From contig JBBDHG010000024.1 in the NCBI GenBank assembly GCA_037951165.1, positions 10,844,001 through 10,908,000 of the forward strand: 64,000 nt of DNA. Reading direction: 5' to 3'. The notes beneath the pieces were generated by a model, which saw nothing but the letters and a program-made list of their open reading frames with translations, did not search any database and was not told the DNA's origin. Shown in pieces: positions 56,041 through 64,000 of this stretch. The stretch is from Lophius americanus. Taxonomy: Eukaryota > Chordata > Actinopteri > Lophiiformes > Lophiidae. The position numbers and the translations under genes are program-made. The first letter of the stretch is position 1; the number at the start of each line of letters is the position of its first letter.

Positions 56041-58410
56041 CCCACCAAAGAAAATGTCATGTAGCCAAATGTGGCCCTTAAACGCCTCCGTTACATTATG
56101 GGAACTAAATATAAAGAGAAATATCTCCTGTGCTGATCCGGGTTGTGATTACAAGTTGGGTTTGGTTGGATTTTGGAAAGCTTTTTATTTTGATATCAAA
56201 CATTTGGCTATTATGTTGCCTGCGACATCCTTGTCCTCAGACAGCAGAGGGTTGGCGTCATTCTGTGAAAACAGCCTGGCACTGATACGGATCATTTTGG
56301 CATGCAGGGCATATTTGAAGCATTAATTAAGACCAATGAAACAAAACCGCTTATGTAATGGCACACAGGAAGTCCATGTTGTTTTCAAAGTAGAACCAGC
56401 AGGGATGTGTGTGTGTGTGTGTGTGTGTGTGAACCTACGGTACGTAGGATTCATGCGCAGTATGCAGGACGCATGGCGTTTGCTACTGATGGAAACTGTA
56501 CATGACATTTTCTGCACGAGAGATTTTTCCAGCCTTTTTCAAGTCTAATTCATCAACCCACATCACCACAGCATTGATCACACGGCTTTTCATTTTCCCC
56601 CTCAGCTTCTCCGTCATAGCGACCCTGAATCCATAGGCGCTGTGCGCAGAGAGCTACTCTGAGCGCCAACCCCTCAAAAGAACCGAGCTGAGGTGATCCT
56701 TGACACCACCGCTGCAACGCACTCCTAAAAACCCCCCCCCCCCCGAGAATTTAAATAACCCCGGCCGACAACAAATGCCGCAGAGCCTCAGGTACCGCTG
56801 GATGCCAAACTACCCCAGCGGTTCCACAGATTGTTTCTGACACACAAGCCGACCCTGGTGCTCCCCTGTTCTGATGCTATTTTCGGGAGCACGCACATGC
56901 TATTAAACCAAAAACCCAATTCATGCTCTGACTTGACCCCCCTCATACATATTGTGTGTGAAATAATGTAAACTGTCTCCTCGCTCCGCTTTTGTACCAT
57001 AAACTCTGTCAAAGTCACAAAATAACCTGATTTCAAATTTTGCTGCTGCTGCAAAAGAATTGCATTAAATATATGTTATAAATGGATTAGAGAAAAGAAA
57101 AGGGGGGGGGGGGGCAGAGAGAGAGATAGACTTGAGAGGAGCCTGAGATCGGGCTTTATTAAAACAGAATTCCATTAGCGGACCAAAAAGTAGAATCAAT
57201 CAGCTGAGCATCAGACCCGCTGACCGGCCTCCTTTAACTCTTCTAAATGTTCTGCGTGTCCTTCCTGCTGTCCGAGGCCACGTTCAGCTCCAATCACATC
57301 TGTGTGCAGCAGCACCTACTTCTTAGCTCTTCCTCCTGCATTCCTCCCTGACTCAGGATTTACACTAAGATTGTCACAACAAATAAGACTCTGGATGTGG
57401 CACCCCCCTAAAATAGCCTCCGGGTTAAAGCTCGGCGAGATCCGGGAGGTATCGATCCAAGGAGACCGTGTTCTATAAGAATCCGGGTCCACAGACTCGT
57501 GGCAGATGTGACCAACCGCCCGCTCAGGATCTCGGCCGCTGTTTAGCCTCGCCCAAATCAAAATTGGATCCGACATCGGTCCGGATCTGCTTGGCCCGGT
57601 TGCGAGCGCTGGAGAGGATGGCAGTTACCGGGATTACATGTCCGTGTTGACATACAGATCATGCTTAGAGGAACGTGATGAAGAGACAAATTCATCTCCA
57701 TCACCTCTGATGTGCCAGCAGAAGCGACTATGGAGCAAGCTGTGCGGACCAGAACCCCGCTCGGCCCAGACGATGTGCGGCGCCTCTTGTGTAATACTCT
57801 CCACAGACGCCAGCATCCCTCTAATGTGAGGAAAAGAAGCGACGACTCTAGTCTAGCTGTTGTAACCATCACAGACGGAGAAGCGAGCGAGATCCTGCAG
57901 GAATTGGGAAATTCTTCCCCATGTTTCCCTCTTCTCCTGCAGAGCGGCACAAACTGTTGGAATCCTTAAATATTTCAGCAGTGCTGGTTTGTTTTTCCCA
58001 AAATCCCCAGTGAGCCAAAACCAAACACTCTGACCTCAGCGAGAGGCAAAACAAGAGTAGGAGACGGCGACGCTACGGCAGCTGACGTGGGAATTTCCAA
58101 TGTGGTCACGCAATAAATGTCAATATTTTCCCATGTAACTTTAATTAATTGGACTAAAATAGTTTTTTGTCCAAGTTCTCACAAGAGAAGTGGTGGGCGA
58201 GTGGACGAGTGGGCGAGTGGGCGAGTGGTGGGCTAGTGGGCGGGTGGGTCCCATGCCTGTGGCAGTGTGAATGTTTATGGTCTGAGGAGAAATAGTTGGC
58301 AGCATTGATCAAACAGCAGAGCAGGAAGTTGCCTTCCAGGTATTTGATCAATAGGAAAACTGATATTTCATCTCACATTCACAAAGCGGCGCCGGTGAAA
58401 TTATGACTGT
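56041..58410. other. intergenic with short microsatellites
   Basis: Contains (GT)n at 56406-56430, a poly-G run at 57102-57113 and GTGGGCGA-like tandem units at 58194-58247. An 86-codon + frame at 57712-57969 is unexplained (see findings). Confidence 0.4.
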
Positions 58411-58422
58411 CAGGGTCGCACC

Positions 58423-58690
58423 TGCAGCTTCACGGCCTTCCTCTCATCCTCTGAATCACGGAGCAGGTAGAGTGTGGTAAGCAGACACACTCGCTCTTCT
58501 TCACTGAGAGACAGGTGGGTGCTCCTCTGCCTCCGCTGTCTCCACCTCCTCCATCCCATCAACAACTCCATCTGACTGTCTGAGAGCGGATGGAGTTTAA
58601 CAGAGGAGGAGGAGGAGGAGGAAGAGGAGGAGGGATGCTTCACGTCCACATGTCTGTGATAGTCATCATCTAGTGATGTACGCCTGCCAC
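58423..58690 (-). other. exon-like open frame, unidentified
   Basis: The minus strand is open from about 58700 to a CTGCAG|GTGCGA donor-like site at 58423. It has normal-looking composition after a poly-Ser run (GGA-type repeat, 58603-58632). The C-terminal part reads HLSLSEEERVCLLTTLYLLR, a plausible helical segment. I do not recognise a family, and the upstream acceptor candidate is weak. Confidence 0.25.
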
Positions 58691-58862
58691 GCTCTGCAGA
58701 TCCTTCACAGCGAACTCCTTCTGATTAATCTCTGATTGGATGCAGGAGACTGAAATCATCCTCAATAAGGAAAATATTTACATTTACACTCCTGAGCTTG
58801 ATTAAAACCTGACGGTGGATAAAACACGCAGACAGGATCTGATGTTCATTCATTCATTCAGG

Positions 58863-59463
58863 GAAATAGTCCAGGTTTAGACAGTGAAATAGTCTAGGTT
58901 TAACTGTGAGATAGTCCAGGTTTACACAGTGAAATAGTCTAGGTTTAACTGTGAGATAGTCCAGGTTTACACAGTGAAATAGTCTAGGTTTAACTGTGAG
59001 ATAGTCCAGGTTTACACAGTGAAATAGTCTAGGTTTAACTGTGAGATAGTCCAGGTTTACACAGTGAAATAGTCTAGGTTTAACTGTGAGATAGTCCAGG
59101 TTTACAAAGTGAAATAGTCAAGGTTTAACTGTGAGATAGTCCAGGTTTACACAGTGAAATAGTCTAAGTTTAACTGTGAGATAGTCCAGGTTTACATAGT
59201 GATATAGTCCAGGTTTACATAGTGAGATAGTCCAGGTTTACACAGTGAAATAGTCCAGGTTTACACAGTGAAATAGTCCAGGTTTACATAGTGAGATAGT
59301 CCAGGTTTACATAGTGAAATAGTCCAGGTTTACATAGTGAGATAGTCCAGGTTTACATAGTGAGATAGTCCAGGTTTACATAGTGATATAGTCCAGGTTT
59401 ACATAGTGAGATAGTCCAGGTTTACATAGTGAGATAGTCCAGGTTTACACAGTGAAATAGTCC
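58863..59463. repeat. minisatellite with dimeric then monomeric organisation
   Basis: Monomers of 22-23 bases (gtgagatagtccaggtttac...). From about 58880 to 59190 two monomer types alternate as a 45-base dimer (…tctaggtttaact / …tccaggtttacaca). From about 59190 to 59463 only the second type is repeated. Confidence 0.92.
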
Positions 59464-59469
59464 AGTTCC

Positions 59470-60475
59470 GGATGGTTGAAATCATAATCACCGTGTAGGA
59501 GGTAATAACACGTTTATAGCTCACTCCTGCTGCGGTCTTGTGAGTTTACAGCAGAGATGAACACAAGAACACTGAGCATGACTCTACAACTCCACTAGAA
59601 AAGCTCCTAAATAAACTTGAACACTTGTGTTGGTCATCGTTTAAAGATACAAGTCATACGGGGAACATGTCTTGTTCTGGATTTCATGTCAAATCTCCAG
59701 CGCCAAAATAAAGATGGCGGGCGGTTGGCATGGAAACCATGGATGATGGGTTTTCGGGCTGGATGAATGGCTCAATTGGAGCTCTGCCGTCCCAAACTAA
59801 TCACTTGTATTGTCCTCTGGTCTGCCATTGAAGGCTGGTGCACTGGCTATTTCTTTGCAGTAACCTGCAGGTTTGTGCTTGAATGCTTTCCTTGGTATTC
59901 AGCGACTCTCCTCAGCATCGCAAAGCCAATCTTCTCCAGCAATTAACTGAATGACGGATAAATGATTGTGGCAAGGTCGTGGACTTTTTCATGCCTTAAA
60001 TGCTGCGGCCACTGTCCCCTCTCTGAAATCGGTTTGTCGTGTAGATTGACAGTTAATTCAGTAAATGCAGCCCACTCTGTTTTCATTTCTTTGTCAGTTC
60101 TTCCTCCGGTCTGCCGCGCGCCTGCAGATGCTTCCTGTTGAGGCGACAGTCTGCTGCCAACGTGTGCTGGAATGTTCTACTGTCAGTAATAGAAAAAGAA
60201 ACTAAAACATGTCCAACAACAACAAAGAGAATGCTTTTAGTCTAGGACCGTGTTCAACATCACGACAGGTGCATCATGTACATATAAGCAAAGAAAGTCA
60301 TAAAATGACCGACGGTGGAGAGAATTTCACATCTCATACACATAAGAAAATAAATGGAGAATTTCACAATAAAGCTAATTGAGATTTATCTCTCTCGTAA
60401 GTCAGTAATTAACGAGATTAAAACCAGTTCCAAAATCCCCATTATCAACCTAACCTTTCATTTAAGGTCAATCAT
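59470..60475. other. intergenic, nothing recognised
   Basis: Non-repetitive sequence; no gene or element recognised. Confidence 0.4.
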
Positions 60476-60479
60476 TTAA

Positions 60480-60935
60480 TGGATCATTTTTCAAATGAGG
60501 AAGAATACGAAGTGATTTTGGGAAAGGTTGTTTGTATATTACTGACACTAGGGGGATTTTTATCTCCAAAAGTTCACAGGCAATTACTTCTCAACCACTG
60601 GTCCGATCTAGGTCCGATCTAGTCCAGATTTGGTGCTTATGAAATGACCTGAGGAGATCTATAGCGTTTTACTCTAATAGATCATATTTGACCCACTAGG
60701 AGTTTTTTTTTATGAAAAAAACTGTTTTTTTGGACATAACGTCCTAACAGTTGGTCCGATTGAGTCCAAATTGTGGTGATGGAGATCTATGTTATATGAA
60801 TCGTATTTTACCCAGAAGGTTCATATTTCCATCACTACTGTTAACGGATACACAAATCTTATTTGAGGAGTTCAATCAGGAAGATTTCTAGCACAACGCA
60901 GGGGATTGGAGAGTTTTCGGGGACACACCGGTTAT
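60480..60935 (+). repeat. dispersed repeat U1 copy
   Basis: 'gaggaagaatacgaagtgattttgggaaaggttg', 'gaggagatctatagcg' and 'gaggagttcaatcaggaagatttctagcacaacgcaggggattgg' in U1 order. Confidence 0.72.
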
Positions 60936-61795
60936 TACACACATCATCATGGATGGGTAAATGTTTGTTCTTCTCTGACCCTTTTATGACCGACAAATAC
61001 TATAAGTCATAAACATTTGTGATAGTCGGGATACAAACAGCATTTCTATTCAAAAAACAATACTGCAAAATGTCATTTTAGACATTTATTAATCACTTAT
61101 CGACTGTTTTATTCTCCCATCTCACTGCTTCTGCGACGTTTGTAAAGTCATTTCCGACCCGAAAAAGGATCCTTCCACCTGAATGAACACGTTTTTTTCA
61201 CAAGAGATTTCAAAACTTTCAGAAAATGTAAATCAGCTTTGCAGGTTTTGTGTCGTATTTCCTCTTTTCACATTGCTCCTACACGTTTCACGTTGCCTAA
61301 TCCCAGAGAGCTGAGATTGTGCTATAAATGTTAATATAACACAGGTACTCATAATAAAGGTTTAAAAGGGGAACTTAAGACACATAAAAATCAAGAAAAT
61401 GTACCAGAGGGTTAAAAAGGGAACAAACGAAGCATTGGACGTGGGTGAAAATGCCCGTCATCATTTAATTCTAGATTAATGCAATAAAATGGTTGTTTTC
61501 TTCAACCAATCTCCAAAACCTGAAGGCATTCAGCTTCAATTAAAAGATTATTTTCCTGCTGATGGAATTCCTGTGCAGGTCTGGCATTTAAAGCCTTGAT
61601 CCAGTACCAACTAACATTTGTGGTGTCAAGCTTCGGTGCCATCAAAAATATATATGTCAAAATATATATATTTTATTTAAGGATAAAAAAGAGTCTAAAA
61701 ATGAGATGCAACAAATGTCTTTAGTGTCTACACCCATGATCTTTAATTCTTATTGCTCACAAAAATCAAACATTTTAGTCAAGTAACAAATAAAT
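60936..61795. other. intergenic, nothing recognised
   Basis: AT-rich; the last part is probably the 5' portion of the following transposon remnant. Confidence 0.4.
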
Positions 61796-61799
61796 AAAG

Positions 61800-62300
61800 C
61801 AAAACTTGTGTGTATCATTTTTGGCAACAGACGTCTAAGATGGGTGTGGTGTTGCAAGAAAGGAAGAAAACCATAGAGACAAGCACCTCGCACCCACTGC
61901 GAAGTATAGTGGTGGATCTCTGATGCTGTGGGGCTGTTTTTCTCCTGGACATCTTGTCCATGGACTCCATCAAATACCAGCAAATACTTGATGACAACCT
62001 AAAAGTGTCTGTCAGGAACCTTAAAGTGGGCCGTGGTTGGACCTTCTAGCAGTACAATGATCTGAAGCTCACCCTCAAAATCAACCCAAGAATGTCCAGA
62101 GATCTTAAAATAAAGGTTTTGCCATGGTAATCACAGTCCCCCGACTTAAACACCCAGAACACCTGAAGGATGTGCTCCAGAGGAGGGTCCAAACGAGCGG
62201 ACCTAAGAAACTGAAGGAGTCGGAGAGTTTCTGTGCGTAGTAATGGTCTCGGATCTTCTCCGTGTGTTCTCAAACCTCATCGCACCCACAATACTGATTT
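61800..62300 (+). mobile_element. Tc1-like transposon remnant
   Basis: 'gtctaagatgggtgtgg...', 'agtatagtggtggatctctgatgctgtggggctgtttt', 'ccaaataccagcaaatacttgatgacaacc' and 'aaccttaaagtgggccgtgg' give SIVVDL, LDDNLK and LKVGRGWTF. They parallel the copy at 7.08-7.33 kb. Stops interrupt the frame. Confidence 0.8.
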
Positions 62301-64000
62301 TCTTTATAGGGTACCTATAATCCAATAGAGGCTCAGCAGGTGTGCATTCTAACAGCGGCTTTCATATCTGCTGCTCAGGAAGCTTCAAAAACCTCCAGGA
62401 CTGGCAGGAACCCTGGTAGAACATTTATCCAGCCAACATGACAGAAACAGCCGAAGTCTCAGTGGAAAAAAAGTTATAGCTCATATCTGAAAAGGGCATT
62501 TCCGCACCCAAGACAAAATGCTCCCTGCTCAGCCTCCTGCAATGTATAATAGGCTGCAAAATAAATCAAGTGATGGATTGAGCCAACAGTGTGGTACGAG
62601 GGGAGAAATCGCTAGTCTTGGTGTCAGGAAATGATGTATGCAAATCGAAACCACAGCAGAAGATGAATTCCATCGTAAAACCTGAGCAAGATAGAAGCTT
62701 CGATTCAGGAAAAAAGAAAATCTCTGTCCCGGGAATCTGGCACTTGTCAAACAGGGAGAGATCAGCTGGAGAACAAATATTGCTGAGGCAGAATATATAA
62801 ATAAAACAGAACTTTGACAGAGATGATAAGAAGTGATTTTATCTGTGTCACATCAAAGGCCTTCCTCTTATTACCGTCTTTAAATATGTATTTAGTTGTA
62901 TGCTGTCGCAAGAATGTGTTTTTGAGGACAAAGATAAATTGTATACCTCTTGTTTAAACAAATGTTTGATAAAAGAGACAATGTTGAGGTTAAGATTAGC
63001 TGACGGGAACCAGAACATACAGAAAGACACAAAACTTTGAGTAATTGTTCTGTTTTTTGAGTGATTTTTCTAGTTTCTCAATTTAAGTCCTTTTTTAAGA
63101 TTTTAAACAAACTCCTGCTTTTGTTTGATTTTCATTCAGGTCATGGTCATCCTTGAAAGTTGAATCCAAAGCAGCTGGACTCAATTTTCATCGGAGAGGA
63201 TGCATAAAGACAAACAGTCATTTAATGTCTCTCTGTGTAACAAACACCTAGTGGAGGTTGAAGACCTGAACCCCCACCAGGCACTCAGAACTCAGGAAGC
63301 GTCTTGGATGAGAGGCTGAAACGTCCTCAATAGAGTTTTATCGTTTCTCTTTTGGATTGTTGGGATATCTCATGAACATCCAATGAGATTTACATATAAT
63401 GATATTTGCACAAAATTTAGCATTTGGTCATTTTATATCAGGTATCTGCTTGATTTTTGCATTTGCTTTTCTAGAATATTTATTATTTTTCTCTTTGGTG
63501 AAAGTGTCAAACATCTCGCATGAATTTGTTCTTCAATTTGTAGTTTTTTTCCCCCCAAAACATTAAATTGAACATTTTTGCCCTGTGAAAAGTGCCGACC
63601 GCCTTGTGAATTTGTTTTTTCACTTTTGTAATTTTGTTTTCCAAAATGTATTTCCGATTTGTTTTACCTTTGATGAAAGAATTTCAAATCCGTCAAAAAA
63701 AAAAATTTCTTTTGTGATTTTGTTTTGTTATATATATATATTTTTATATTGTTATATATAGTTATATATATATATAATTATATATATTATATAATTTTCT
63801 CTACCTCACATATTGTACATATTGTTCTTAAAAACGACATGTATATTGTAAAATAGTTTTTGATATTATTTTCTAAAGTATTATTTTGTTACAACTTTGG
63901 TCTTTTTTTTTTGTTTTAATTTCCAAATTGTGTCCATTTGTTTTGCCTTTGGTAGCAGCGTTTCACACCTTATGCATTTTTCAGGTACTCCAAATAAGGT
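62301..64000. other. intergenic; candidate conserved block 62510-62830; TA tract 63728-63796
   Basis: 62510-62830 is non-repetitive and contains an ATGCAAAT-type octamer (62637-62645). The final kilobase is AT-rich with a TATATA tract. No gene runs off the window end that I can recognise. Confidence 0.35.

Overview
The window is vertebrate nuclear DNA, almost certainly from a ray-finned (teleost) fish. The evidence is compact multi-exon genes with GT-AG introns, many (CA)n/(GATA)n-type microsatellites, fish-type Tc1-like transposons and RTE/L2-like LINE remnants, and the gene set itself (kctd9 followed by gnrh1, plus a Y8-type NPY receptor). No bacterial, organellar or viral gene was seen.

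Five protein-coding genes can be supported. (1) On +, 0.9-5.7 kb, is a four-coding-exon FGFR1-like minigene. It joins a signal peptide directly to the third Ig domain (IIIa + IIIc exons), then stops, with no transmembrane or kinase part. (2) On -, 10.7-12.0 kb, is ankrd39, complete in four exons (181 aa). (3) On +, 13.6-19.6 kb, is kctd9, complete in twelve exons (389 aa). (4) On +, 22.8-23.4 kb, is gnrh1, complete with TATA box, 5' non-coding exon and poly(A) signal. Its decapeptide reads QHWSFGLNPG, a combination I do not recognise among the named vertebrate GnRH forms. (5) On -, 37.7-38.75 kb, is a neuropeptide Y receptor, best matched to Y8, in a single coding exon. The kctd9-gnrh1 order and strand match the human 8p21 arrangement. 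An FGFR1 relative and an NPY receptor nearby fit the known chromosome 4/5/8/10 paralogon.

The remaining sequence (most of 23.5-37 kb and 39-64 kb) has no gene I can support. It holds decayed Tc1-like elements (at least eight places), LINE fragments, a tRNA-derived SINE, at least two dispersed repeat families I cannot name (called U1 and U2 here), several long minisatellites, and mixed-composition stretches that could be conserved regulatory DNA.

Functionally, gnrh1 (reproductive neuropeptide) and the NPY receptor (energy balance and appetite signalling) are both neuroendocrine. kctd9 is a cullin-3 adaptor and ankrd39 a small ankyrin protein. The secreted FGFR1-D3 protein is the most unusual coding product. 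Its proximity to gnrh1 is most simply explained by ancestral linkage, although FGFR1 signalling is known to matter for GnRH neurons.
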